In this document: positions 14,088 through 22,802 of the stretch, piece after piece
Layout: each line of letters opens with the position of its first letter
Numbering within the stretch: position 1 is the stretch's first letter
Virus record (IMG/VR): IMGVR_UViG_3300008117_000018
Span: 47,419-111,418 of that record
Length of the DNA stretch: 64,000 bases
From: a virus
Strand: one strand, 5' to 3'
Made by a program: the position numbers and the translations under genes
Notes under the pieces: model-generated
Told to the model about the DNA's origin: nothing
What the model saw: the letters and a program-made list of their open reading frames with translations, nothing else
The model's database searches: none

Positions 14088-16226
14088 TTATTTTAATCCA
14101 AACCAATTTCCATTATTTCCAACACTTCCTTTAGAACGATTTAAAAATTGTCTTCTAACCTTAAGAACTTGACCATAGTCAACACCCTCGACATAGTCAA
14201 CGTTCTTTAAACAATCATTAATATAGTTAGTCATTGATTTATCCATGTGCCTTGACATCCAGTCCTCACACATTTCCTTGAACTCATTTTTACCAAAAAA
14301 AGATGTTGTGTTTACAATAGTCATAACTGTGTCATCATGACCGACATCGGCTGCATATTTTATATTACCAGCGTTTGTAGTATGTTTAACAAAAGTAGTA
14401 ATTTCTCTAATTGTATCTTCATTATTAATATAGAAAGATTTCGATGTCATCAAGTCTTGGTAATCTTTTACTAATAAATTTTTATTTTCTCCAACCTTTA
14501 ATCCTATTTTTTCTTCGTTAGAGTCTGCTCTGTGTTTATATCTTACAAATACAGATGAGCCATAATTATTATTACCATCAAAAACTTGTGGCATCTCGGC
14601 TAATAATGTATTACCATAATTATTTAATTCTAATACAACTTTACAATTTTCCGGATTCAAATATTCAAAAACTAGAAGGTATAATAACTCGGCTAATTGT
14701 TTTACAGAAACTAAATTACTTCTATATATTCCAACTTGTTCTAATCTAAAAAAATCAACTAAGGATTTATAAGAATTTTTTTGAGATTCTATTGTGTCTT
14801 TGGTTTTACTATTTAATTTAAAAATATTAATAACTGAATAATCTTGTCCCAGACCCTCTGAGATATCGACCGAGATTACAAATCTATACTCCTTTCTTCT
14901 TAGTGGAATATAAACGTCATCGTCGTCTATCCAGATTAAATCTTTATAACTAAATTTTATCTTTCTTTCAAACTCAGACAATTCTTCCCATTCATAATTT
15001 CTTTTATTATTAGTAAGATCATTAATTATAGCCTCATTTAATAATGATTTAGAAGCATTAATAAATCTAAGTCCATATTCCTGGTTAAAAGCATCCTCTC
15101 CACCAATATCCTTTATCGCCTCTTCTTTCCATGTAGTTATCTCAGCTAATGATAATAGAGGTATTTCATAATCTTTATCATTTTTCAACGTAAAAGTCTT
15201 AATTTCTTGATCTGAACAAGCATCATTATTATAAATGGATATAACATCTTTTTGTAAGTCAGTATTCCAATACATCTCTACTTTGGTGAGATGACCCCAT
15301 TTAGATTTAATAATATCAAAAACATCTTCTTTTTTCAAACCATTATCAAATAACTGATGATTATTTAATCTTACATAAGTTACAAATCTACCCGGCACTT
15401 GATACCAGTATACCCTCATTGGTTTATAGTTGTTTTTTAATGGATCACCCTGAGGTCTCTCAGCATCTGTAAGTAATTTATGAAACAAATTCATACCATT
15501 TGGAGTTGATGTAATTATAATTTTAGAATTTTGAACAGCGGCTGTTGTAGGAAATGCAGCGGTGTAATATGGCTCTATTATATTAGATGGTATATGGGCA
15601 AACTCATCTAAGTAAAGCACATCTATTGTAAAACCAATAGCAGGTGTTTTAGTTCTAGCAGATGTTTTGATTCGACAACCATTCTCAAATGTCAGCGATT
15701 TTTGATTCCAAGTTTTTATACCTGGTTTTAAAAAAAATGGTAGTAGTGAATAAATTGACTTTATCTTATCAACAATTTCAACAGCAGTATCACCTTTATT
15801 AGCAACTATCATTATGTTTTTATCGTTATCAAATAAAATTTTATGCAACATGAAAATTGCAGAAGATATTGTTTTACCAACCTGCCTTGATGCCATTAAT
15901 ATATTAAATCTATTATTAATAAAATTATCAAGTATCTCTTTTTGATAATCTCTTAAAAGTATATTACCTATACTACCATCTTCTCTTTTTACTTTACAAT
16001 ATTTCTCAACAAAATAATGCACATCTAATGCACATCTAACATATTCCTGTTGCTCATCTGGTGTCATTCTGAAAGTCACACCTGATCTTCTTAATCCAAC
16101 TTCACTTTTCAACCAAGGATTTTGATATCGCTTTACAACAATACCATCATTTATTTTATCTGTTGCCTCATCTACTAATTTAGTAGTAAATATCATTTGT
16201 TTTTCTTGAGCTTCATTAAAAGCCAT
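14088..16226 (-). CDS. gp17: Terminase large subunit, T4 gp17-like
   Basis: The packaging motor ATPase and headful nuclease. 712 residues (T4 gp17 is 610). ATPase domain: adenine/Q region near LLRDYQKEILD, Walker A SRQVGKT (113-119), Walker B VLYLDEFA (203-210) and coupling motif TSTPNG (239-244). RNase H-like nuclease: SVDISEG with D454, then VVLELNNYG and a late DVGHDDTVM. All three acidic positions appear present. About 100 extra residues lie between the two domains. It is divergent from the small subunit gene across 44 bp, whereas in T4 the two are co-directional. Confidence 0.95.
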   Translation of the reverse strand: MAFNEAQEKQMIFTTKLVDEATDKINDGIVVKRYQNPWLKSEVGLRRSGVTFRMTPDEQQEYVRCALDVHYFVEKYCKVKREDGSIGNILLRDYQKEILDNFINNRFNILMASRQVGKTISSAIFMLHKILFDNDKNIMIVANKGDTAVEIVDKIKSIYSLLPFFLKPGIKTWNQKSLTFENGCRIKTSARTKTPAIGFTIDVLYLDEFAHIPSNIIEPYYTAAFPTTAAVQNSKIIITSTPNGMNLFHKLLTDAERPQGDPLKNNYKPMRVYWYQVPGRFVTYVRLNNHQLFDNGLKKEDVFDIIKSKWGHLTKVEMYWNTDLQKDVISIYNNDACSDQEIKTFTLKNDKDYEIPLLSLAEITTWKEEAIKDIGGEDAFNQEYGLRFINASKSLLNEAIINDLTNNKRNYEWEELSEFERKIKFSYKDLIWIDDDDVYIPLRRKEYRFVISVDISEGLGQDYSVINIFKLNSKTKDTIESQKNSYKSLVDFFRLEQVGIYRSNLVSVKQLAELLYLLVFEYLNPENCKVVLELNNYGNTLLAEMPQVFDGNNNYGSSVFVRYKHRADSNEEKIGLKVGENKNLLVKDYQDLMTSKSFYINNEDTIREITTFVKHTTNAGNIKYAADVGHDDTVMTIVNTTSFFGKNEFKEMCEDWMSRHMDKSMTNYINDCLKNVDYVEGVDYGQVLKVRRQFLNRSKGSVGNNGNWFGLK

Positions 16227-16270
16227 ACAGAGAAGTTATTTTTTATATATATTGCAAAAACCGAATCTCT

Positions 16271-16915
16271 ATGTCTAAATCAGAAAATGAAAGAAATAGA
16301 ATTAAAGACGAATTTGACCAAATTCAATCAGAAGGTGGTGATTTTGATATATCAAAGCATTTAGCATCACCGGATGATTTACCGGATCTAGGCGAAATTG
16401 AAATATATGACTACGATTCGGACTTAACAGCCTCTTCACATCAGTCAATGGATGTATTAGAATCTCTTGTAGATTTGTATCTCAGTGATGTACCTCAACT
16501 AAAAGAACATCCTTACATAAAAAATAAAATGAAAGAAGACGCAACAGTCTACGCTGAGGCTATTTTTTTATCTAAAATGACGAGAAAAAACTTTTTAAAT
16601 CAACTAAGACAAGTTGATAATGGTGATAATTCAGCCAGAATGCATGAAGTTGTCAATCAAACCATAGGACAAATTAGAGAAAATTCTAAATTTTTATCAG
16701 GACAAAGAACCGAATTAGAAAAATTCTATAAAACATTAAGAAAGGATTTAGGATTAAATGACATAGAAAATCCAGAAGTAATAAAATCACAAAATATTAC
16801 CGAGGAGAACAACCCAGAAAACCAAAATGGTGAGATTTTTGACAACAGAAAGTTAAACGATTTAATAAAATCAGCAATGATAGCAAAAGATCAAGATAAC
16901 AAAAAGAAAGACTAA
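16271..16915 (+). CDS. gp16: Terminase small subunit, T4 gp16-like
   Basis: DNA-recognition/regulatory partner of gp17. 214 residues against 164 in T4. The N-terminus has DDLPDLGEIEIYDYDS, which parallels T4 DLPGIDGEEIKVY. The central coiled coil RMHEVVNQTIGQIRENSKFLSGQRTELEKFYKTL parallels RHMEVFATLMGQM...LHKDMKDI. The C-terminal FDNRKLNDLIKSA parallels the gp16 end. Its start lies 44 bp from the divergent gp17 start with a TATATATA between them. Its last four bases overlap the convergent 16912-17763 gene. Confidence 0.82.
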   Translation: MSKSENERNRIKDEFDQIQSEGGDFDISKHLASPDDLPDLGEIEIYDYDSDLTASSHQSMDVLESLVDLYLSDVPQLKEHPYIKNKMKEDATVYAEAIFLSKMTRKNFLNQLRQVDNGDNSARMHEVVNQTIGQIRENSKFLSGQRTELEKFYKTLRKDLGLNDIENPEVIKSQNITEENNPENQNGEIFDNRKLNDLIKSAMIAKDQDNKKKD

Positions 16916-17763
16916 TACCTGTATTTAAAACTCTCAAACGTTTTTACTATGTTTGAAAATTTTATTGGGACTTTTGTTTCTTGAATAGGATTTGCGAGAT
17001 TGTGTGTGACTTGTTTTACAAAAATAAAATGTTCCTGTGATTTCAAATCACTTTTTATGACTGAAACTAAATCTTTATCTGTGTTTGAAATTAAAAAATC
17101 AAACATTTGAGCAGAATTTTTAGCCAATTCTATAACCTTGACCTCATCATCATAAAAATAAACATTTTGATATTTTTTTATGTCTTCTTCTATAAATTTA
17201 TTATCATCTGTTTTTTTTCCTATCAAATGTTGTATCAATAATCTAACTTTTTTATGAGTGATATAATCAGTGTCTCTATTATAAAAAGTCTCTGATAGAT
17301 AATAGAATTTTTCTATTTTTAGACCAAGTTCAGATAATTTTACATTCAATTTTTTTATTATAGGTAAATAGTTATTTTCTGAATTCTTTGAACATATCAC
17401 ATAAATATCATCGTTTGTATTCTTTAGATGTTGAAAATTATGTAATAATATAGAATGTTCTAAGTTATCAATTATTTCAGAATTCATGAACTCCTGCATT
17501 GAAAATGCCAAACTTGTAATATCAACTCTATGGTTCTTACACTTTATTTTAATATCATTATATAAATTTTCAGGTAACCAATAGTCTATATTTGAAATCT
17601 TTAAAGGTGTATTATATTTTCTATAAACTCCTTTTTTTATAAGGTTGAACTCTGAAGTAGTAATTTTTATTATAGGATACTTAGGATTTGTTTTACTAAC
17701 AATCCAAACATCACTTTTAACTGATATTAAAACATCTAAATCAAAAAAATGTGCTGATTTCAT
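16912..17763 (-). CDS. HAD-like protein, probably divergent
   Basis: 283 residues starting KSAHFFDLDVLISVKSDVWIV, which resembles HAD motif I (DLD) but lacks the following T/D-G pattern. YVICSKNSENNYLPIIKKL could be motif II, a Lys follows in THKKVRLLIQHLIG, and YFYDDEVKVIELAKN resembles motif IV. I infer a HAD-fold protein seen in large phages, perhaps with altered chemistry. Its start overlaps the end of the zinc-finger protein gene (ATGA), so the two are coupled. Confidence 0.65.
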   Translation of the reverse strand: MKSAHFFDLDVLISVKSDVWIVSKTNPKYPIIKITTSEFNLIKKGVYRKYNTPLKISNIDYWLPENLYNDIKIKCKNHRVDITSLAFSMQEFMNSEIIDNLEHSILLHNFQHLKNTNDDIYVICSKNSENNYLPIIKKLNVKLSELGLKIEKFYYLSETFYNRDTDYITHKKVRLLIQHLIGKKTDDNKFIEEDIKKYQNVYFYDDEVKVIELAKNSAQMFDFLISNTDKDLVSVIKSDLKSQEHFIFVKQVTHNLANPIQETKVPIKFSNIVKTFESFKYRY

Positions 17764-18011
17764 GACTTATAATTAGTTACTCTATATTTTATTGGAAATG
17801 GACCACTAGCAAATGGATCATCTTCATATTGTCTTTCTTCCCACGAAACACCACCACTTAACTCTGTATTAAAACTTTTACATTTAGGACAATAGGGTGG
17901 TTCAATTTTTACTATCTCACCGGTCTCATCACTTTCAACCATATCATTTTCTGTAAAATAAAATTGAGCTTTACACCAAGCATTTTGACAAATTTTAGGT
18001 ATCATTTCCAT
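17760..18011 (-). CDS. Small zinc-finger protein, 83 aa
   Basis: Start set at ATG 18011 (MEMIPKICQ), after TATATATACATT; the in-frame upstream codons run through a terminator hairpin and should not be translated. Residues include CQNAWC near the N-terminus and CPKC about 40 residues later, a rubredoxin/zinc-ribbon-like Cys arrangement separated by an acidic loop. The C-terminal part is WEERQYEDDPFASGPFPIKYRV. It heads an operon with the HAD-like gene. Function unknown. Confidence 0.75.
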   Translation of the reverse strand: MEMIPKICQNAWCKAQFYFTENDMVESDETGEIVKIEPPYCPKCKSFNTELSGGVSWEERQYEDDPFASGPFPIKYRVTNYKS

Positions 18012-18037
18012 AATGTATATATAAAAAAAATTAGTTA

Positions 18038-18068
18038 CTAAAAAGCCTCTCAAACGAGAGGCTTTTTT
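18038..18068. terminator. Terminator between 18067-18522 gene and zinc-finger gene
   Basis: AAGCCTCTC-AAAC-GAGAGGCTT with flanking A and T runs. It lies immediately past the stop of the upstream minus-strand gene and before the zinc-finger gene start. Confidence 0.87.
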
Positions 18069-18522
18069 ATCTTATTAAGTTTTTACTTACCGCAAAATCA
18101 TAAAGTATAGGCAAATTCAAATATTTTATAAAATTGTCTCTTATCTCATATAATTTTTTTGATCTTTTTATAGTGTTAACTATTATAAAACCAAACTCTT
18201 CTTGAAAATCTAAATAAGCCTCACACCATGGTCTGTTATAATGTTCTAAAACTCTCCATTCATTATAACCACCAGTCAACCAAAATAAACTTTTTTCTGG
18301 TATTATGTCTTCAATATTCACATCTTGTATTTCTAAATTCCAGATATCACTTTTAAAATCAACTTCTCTCATCATTATTGCCACGGCCTCTGCTAAATCC
18401 TGCGTCATCTCTTTACCAATTTCAAAGAAAAAAACAGAATTATTTTTACTTACTTTTACTTTACCATCAGAAAAAATTGTTTTTGATGGGTCGTTTTCAA
18501 GTAATAACTTTTTCTTCTTCAT
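18067..18522 (-). CDS. Hypothetical protein, 151 aa
   Basis: Lys-rich start (MKKKKLLLENDPS) followed by an alpha/beta domain with aromatic motifs SLFWLTGGYNEWRVLEHYNRPWCEAYLDFQEEFGF. No signal peptide or metal motif. It follows the 18532-18825 gene by nine bases and ends in a terminator, so it is the second gene of an operon. Not recognised. Confidence 0.75.
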   Translation of the reverse strand: MKKKKLLLENDPSKTIFSDGKVKVSKNNSVFFFEIGKEMTQDLAEAVAIMMREVDFKSDIWNLEIQDVNIEDIIPEKSLFWLTGGYNEWRVLEHYNRPWCEAYLDFQEEFGFIIVNTIKRSKKLYEIRDNFIKYLNLPILYDFAVSKNLIR

Positions 18523-18531
18523 AACAAATTA

Positions 18532-18825
18532 TTATTTTTTGTTTAGTCTAATACCACTATTCCATACACCATTAAAATAGCCGTCTTCAAAAATTCCATT
18601 CAACCAATTACCATAAAATCCACCATTTTTAAATATACCATATAACCAATCCCCATTCATAAAAATACCCTCATGCCAAATCAGTGTGTTATTATGAATT
18701 TCAACTATAGCCTTATCGACCTCAGCATCTATTAACCAATAAAATTTCAGTGACTTTAGTATATTTATGATTTCTCTTTGGTTAGTATAAGTTTTTCCAT
18801 TATACTTTAATTCTAAAAATTCCAT
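18532..18825 (-). CDS. Small protein with W/F-x-x-G-x-F repeats
   Basis: Start chosen at ATG 18825 (MEFLELKYNG); the 15 in-frame codons upstream look like leader. Residues 1-45 form a small domain. Residues about 48-92 are a repeating strand pattern (IWHEGIFMNGDWLYGIFKNG, then GNWLNGIFEDG) with period near 9-10, resembling MORN-like or beta-solenoid repeats seen in large phages. It heads a two-gene operon. Function unknown; a structural or lipid/peptide-binding surface is possible. Confidence 0.75.
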   Translation of the reverse strand: MEFLELKYNGKTYTNQREIINILKSLKFYWLIDAEVDKAIVEIHNNTLIWHEGIFMNGDWLYGIFKNGGFYGNWLNGIFEDGYFNGVWNSGIRLNKK

Positions 18826-18931
18826 AATAAATAATAAATTATAAGTTATATATTCTGTAATTTTTATCAAATATTTGTTAGGTGTGGATTTTTTAAAAAA
18901 TTCAAAGATTTATTAAAAAAAAATTATTTTA

Positions 18932-18966
18932 AATAAAAAAAACCGAGTTTTTACTCGGTTTTTTAC
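18932..18966. terminator. Bidirectional terminator
   Basis: AACCGAGT-TTTT-ACTCGGTT hairpin flanked by A and T runs, just past the stop of the 18971-19339 gene. Confidence 0.88.
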
Positions 18967-18970
18967 AATT

Positions 18971-19339
18971 TTATAATTTTGAAAATTCGTCTAAAAATTC
19001 TCTTTCTTCTTTCACCAAAGAACTCATACCATATTTATGTATTTTATCAAGTATTTTATCCACATCTAATTCAATAGAAATATTTGAATCAATCTCAACA
19101 ACACAATTTGGAATTGAAAGAAAAACACTATCAACAACGTCAGTAAAGTGAACCTTTTGTTTATCGCTATTAAATGTGTAAGCAAATAATTTATGAGAAT
19201 CTAAATCTATAAAAATCTTATGTAGATTATATTTAGTTCTTTTTTCTAAAATCTCTTCAAAAATTAAGCTGTATTTATCACAGATAAGTTTAAGATCTTG
19301 ATTTTTTGTGATTGAATAGTCTATACAAATTATGTTCAT
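18971..19339 (-). CDS. Hypothetical protein, 122 aa, DUF6576-like tail
   Basis: The first 90 residues are an alpha/beta domain (LHKIFIDLDSHKLFAYTFNS). The last 25 residues (VDKILDKIHKYGMSSLVKEE...FLDEFSK) closely follow a C-terminal helix pair common in Bacteroidetes proteins (ILDKI-x-x-x-G-x-x-SL-x-x-E-E-x-x-FL). This suggests host ancestry. It is a single-gene unit with an exact host-type promoter and its own terminator, so it should be expressed early. Confidence 0.78.
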   Translation of the reverse strand: MNIICIDYSITKNQDLKLICDKYSLIFEEILEKRTKYNLHKIFIDLDSHKLFAYTFNSDKQKVHFTDVVDSVFLSIPNCVVEIDSNISIELDVDKILDKIHKYGMSSLVKEEREFLDEFSKL

Positions 19340-19358
19340 AGTGGTAATTTTTATAATA

Positions 19359-19389
19359 CAAATATAAGGCTTATTTAAAAATAAACAAA
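19359..19389 (-). promoter_or_regulatory. Bacteroidetes host-type promoter (TTTG-N19-TATATTTG)
   Basis: On the minus strand: TTTG (complement of 19386-19389), 19-base spacer and TATATTTG (complement of 19359-19366), 19 bases before the ATG at 19339. It matches the Bacteroidetes consensus exactly. Confidence 0.8.
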
Positions 19390-19428
19390 TATTTTATTGA
19401 AAATTTTTTAGAAATAGATGTTTTAGAT

Positions 19429-19438
19429 TTAATATATA
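19429..19438 (+). promoter_or_regulatory. TTAATATATA element, long-distance class
   Basis: Exact 10-mer 21 bases before the ATG of the 909-residue tagged protein. Confidence 0.55.
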
Positions 19439-19459
19439 CCTAAAAAATTACTTTTTAGA

Positions 19460-22189
19460 ATGAAATATCTAAATAACAGAGACGAATTTCTCAATGCTAT
19501 AAAAACAGTAAAATATGAAGATTTTAAACTAAATGAGTCTGTTGACATGACTAACTCTGGTCCATTTAGTAATGATGTGCCTTGGGGTGATACATTAGTC
19601 GGAAGATTAGTTAATGCAATAAGGAGAAAAATAGGTATTGGAGTTAATATAGTTCGAATACAACCATTAATAAGAAGGTTAAAAACAGAATTTGACAATA
19701 TTATTGAATATTCGCTTGTAGGTGAGTTATCCGAGGAAGATAAGAAAAAAATGGTAATGATAATTATCTGTACTATAATAAGAGATATTAAACTTGCGAT
19801 TATAGATAGTGCTTCAACAGGAGATGATTCTGATGAGTTAGCAGATATAGCCAACTTTGAGATTTCTGATGATAAAATGACACCAATAAAAGACGAAGAC
19901 TATCTAAAAGAAGTCGATAGTATAATCACCGAAGTAATTATTCTTATACAGGATATTTCTGTTGAAATCGGTGTTGAAATAGACAATCAAGATGAGTTGA
20001 TAAAAATATTACAGGAACTTCAAAAACAAGTCAAAGAAATGAAGAAGAAGTTCAAAGAAGAAGAAGAAGGCGCGCAAAAAGATGAAGAGGATAAAGAAAA
20101 TAAAGACAACTCAAAATCCAAGTCTTACAACGAAAACTTTAAATCAGTTGCTCAGCTAATGATTCAATATAAATCAGCCAAAGACAAACAAGCGGAATTA
20201 TACAAAGGTAAAAATATATTGGCTGGAAAAGAAGTGGCTGGAAAAGAAGTGGCTGGAAAAGAAGTGGCTGGAAAAGAAGTTGGTCCAGGCTCTGAATTAG
20301 GTAAGTCAAACAAAGAAGTGACTGCTGAGGTAGATAATAAAAATCTTTCTAGAGTAACAGATTCTTTTTTATTCGAGGCAAACCAACAATCACCCGTGCT
20401 TTTACAATTAAAAAAGACATATGACACATTTATACAAATAGAACCGGATACTATAAAAAGTCTGGAATCTTACTTAAAAATGAGTGAAGAAAATCAGTTA
20501 GCATCAAAATTCTCTGGCGCTTTAGATAGAATCTATACTCAAATTAGAAAAAAACAAGGAATATCAGAAAGAATTTTAATTAAAGAGGACATAAATGTAT
20601 TGTTATCTAATGATACAAAAATAGCCGATTCAATTAACAATTTATATAATGTATCAAAACAAAAACCAGACGGTTCTTTTGATGGTATAAGTCCAGAAAT
20701 GAAATCAGCATTAGTAAGTTTCAATACAACAATGAAGAATATTCTATCAAGTGAAAAAACAAAAGATACTTCAGATGAAGACAAAGAAGAGGTAAATAAA
20801 AATATCTCTGATGTAATGGACTCTTTTAGTTCTAGAAAATTAATGAGATATAATAGCTTCAGAAAAATAAATGAAGCAGATGACAATACGAGTAAGGGAG
20901 ATGATAATAAAGCTCAGAAACTTGAAGATGTTGAGTTTGTAACTATTTCTAATCAAAAATCTATACTATCCGCATATTGGACAGAAATTTATGAATCTAA
21001 AATATCTAAAATCTTAGTTACAGAACAAAAATACAAAGAACTTAAAAAAGAGGTTGTTAAAATAAATGTTGAAGTCAAAACAGCATTAACACTGGATGGA
21101 ATGGATCCAATTATCTCAGTATTGAAGTTATTTAACCGAGCTTACAAATTATACACAGTAAATTCTATACCAGGTGGAAGAACGGGTGGTAAAATTTCAA
21201 GAGGTGTTTCAAATGAGTACACACCTGTTGGTGGGGGTAGCTTTGGTTCTGGTGAAAATTTGTCAGGTACTAATGGACCATACAGAAACAATAGAATATT
21301 TAATATGTGGGAAAATGCAGTTTTAGACATAACTAGAGATAGAAAATATCAACCGATTTTTTCAAAGAAAACTAAAATAAGAGTAGGTGATGAATTAAAA
21401 GAAGCAGCTGGTCCTATTTTTCTAAAACTAATAAATGATTTGTTAGATGGTTCTAAGCTCTATGGACAAGGACAAACAGGTAAAGGCGCACAGCATGAAT
21501 TCATTGAAAAATACTTTGGTACTGAATCCGCTGGTGAAATAAAGCCTGAAGCTATATCACCTGGTGGTGCAGAGGAGACTAAGCAGACTCAAGAAATAGC
21601 AGAAAAAGTAAAATCTACTCAATTAAGTTTTGAAGATAAAGAATTCGAAATCAAAAATGTTGGTGATTTGAAAAGAACTATAATTAAACTAGAAGTTGAC
21701 ATGATACCTAAAGATGGTCTATCTGATGAAGAAAAAGAAAAATTAAAAGAAAATAAAGAATTTACAACAGAAAAAAGATATTTCCTAATCTTAGAAGGGA
21801 ATAATGATTTGTTGTATGTTATCCACTCAAGCACATTCTTCAACATATTGAAGTATATCAGAAATGATTTTGAGAAAAAAGGTGGTGAAGTGACATTCAA
21901 AGACTCATCATTATTGGCTGAACTTGATAGAGATGTATATCTTATGAGAATGAAACCACAAAACTTCAATAAAATGATAAGAAAAGGAACGATTGTAAAT
22001 CTTGTAGGATTAAAATCTGACAGCACATCAAGCATTGATTTAGGAAAACAAAAAACTATTTCGAGAAAATGGCTTTGTCAAGACGAAGAAAAAAATAAGT
22101 ATTTGCTAGAAAACTACAGCTATAAAAACGCAAAAGGTTTCGCAACAGATAGACTAGCATCAAATACGAGAGAAAGTACAATTGTATAA
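19460..22189 (+). CDS. Large tagged protein of unknown function, 909 aa
   Basis: Starts MKYLNNRDEFLNAIK and reaches KLNESV at residues 23-28, a T4-protease-like L-N-E/S site. A helical N-terminal region (50-130) precedes acidic, Lys/Glu-rich coiled segments (140-215) and four exact copies of AGKEV (about 254-273). A long helical middle and a C-terminal domain (about 560-905) with GPFRNN-like NGPYRNNRIFNMWENAVLD follow. No enzyme motif is visible. An exact TTAATATATA lies 21 bases upstream. It overlaps the next gene by one base. Given the tag, length and acidity, an internal head protein or scaffold core component is plausible but unproven. Confidence 0.82.
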   Translation: MKYLNNRDEFLNAIKTVKYEDFKLNESVDMTNSGPFSNDVPWGDTLVGRLVNAIRRKIGIGVNIVRIQPLIRRLKTEFDNIIEYSLVGELSEEDKKKMVMIIICTIIRDIKLAIIDSASTGDDSDELADIANFEISDDKMTPIKDEDYLKEVDSIITEVIILIQDISVEIGVEIDNQDELIKILQELQKQVKEMKKKFKEEEEGAQKDEEDKENKDNSKSKSYNENFKSVAQLMIQYKSAKDKQAELYKGKNILAGKEVAGKEVAGKEVAGKEVGPGSELGKSNKEVTAEVDNKNLSRVTDSFLFEANQQSPVLLQLKKTYDTFIQIEPDTIKSLESYLKMSEENQLASKFSGALDRIYTQIRKKQGISERILIKEDINVLLSNDTKIADSINNLYNVSKQKPDGSFDGISPEMKSALVSFNTTMKNILSSEKTKDTSDEDKEEVNKNISDVMDSFSSRKLMRYNSFRKINEADDNTSKGDDNKAQKLEDVEFVTISNQKSILSAYWTEIYESKISKILVTEQKYKELKKEVVKINVEVKTALTLDGMDPIISVLKLFNRAYKLYTVNSIPGGRTGGKISRGVSNEYTPVGGGSFGSGENLSGTNGPYRNNRIFNMWENAVLDITRDRKYQPIFSKKTKIRVGDELKEAAGPIFLKLINDLLDGSKLYGQGQTGKGAQHEFIEKYFGTESAGEIKPEAISPGGAEETKQTQEIAEKVKSTQLSFEDKEFEIKNVGDLKRTIIKLEVDMIPKDGLSDEEKEKLKENKEFTTEKRYFLILEGNNDLLYVIHSSTFFNILKYIRNDFEKKGGEVTFKDSSLLAELDRDVYLMRMKPQNFNKMIRKGTIVNLVGLKSDSTSSIDLGKQKTISRKWLCQDEEKNKYLLENYSYKNAKGFATDRLASNTRESTIV
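20221..20280 (+). repeat. Four exact 15-bp coding repeats (AGKEV)
   Basis: ggctggaaaagaagt is repeated four times without mismatch within the 909-residue gene. Perfect identity suggests recent expansion and likely copy-number variation. Confidence 0.95.
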
Positions 22190-22743
22190 TGAAATATTTG
22201 AAAAAATATCAACTCTTTTTAGAAGAAGATGAGTTTGAAATTAAAGACACAGATAAAGAAGATGTAAAATTATCAAAAGATAAACTTAATCTTTTGAAAA
22301 AACATCTTACTGAATATCAGTCAAAAAAACAAGCAATTGATGAAGTCTATAAAAACTCTCAAAATTTAGAAGAGACAGGTGAAAAGATTAAAACAATTTT
22401 AGGTGAAGAATCAGAAGAGAGAAATCCATTTTTAGTAGATTATAACAACATTGCAAGAATAACCAAAGAAATTGATATTATTCATAAAGAGTTAGTTCAA
22501 GATAAATTAAGAGCAGATGACTTTAGAGAAGAATCAACTTTAGTGAAAGACTCAGAGACTAAAGCCGCAATTGTTGGTAAACTAACAGATGTTCAGAATA
22601 GAATAGCGGAAAAAAACAAAAAAATTGTTGATAAACAAAAAGAAATACAAGAGCTAACTACCGAACATCAGGAAAAAATGTCTCAAATGAAAGAGGATAT
22701 GGAAGAATATATCAAAAAAATATCCGAAACAGAGAAAAAATAG
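22189..22743 (+). CDS. Tagged coiled-coil protein, 184 aa
   Basis: N-terminus MKYLKKYQLFLEEDEFE has the shared tag followed by L-E-E. The rest is charged, almost fully helical, with heptad-like stretches at about 25-75 and 115-182. ATG shares one base with the preceding TAA (TAATG), so it is coupled to the 909-residue gene. It is Lys/Glu-rich like T4-type scaffold core proteins. Function inferred only as head-associated. Confidence 0.78.
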   Translation: MKYLKKYQLFLEEDEFEIKDTDKEDVKLSKDKLNLLKKHLTEYQSKKQAIDEVYKNSQNLEETGEKIKTILGEESEERNPFLVDYNNIARITKEIDIIHKELVQDKLRADDFREESTLVKDSETKAAIVGKLTDVQNRIAEKNKKIVDKQKEIQELTTEHQEKMSQMKEDMEEYIKKISETEKK

Positions 22744-22802
22744 AAAAAATATCATTTTAAAAGTTTTATATATACTTTAAATTAAAAAATTAAAATAACA
22801 AT

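Noticed and set aside
19429-19854. Minus-strand open frame of 141 codons opposite the 909-residue gene
   Set aside because: Low-complexity Ile/Ser/Leu content typical of antisense frames, fully inside a convincing gene with a promoter element.
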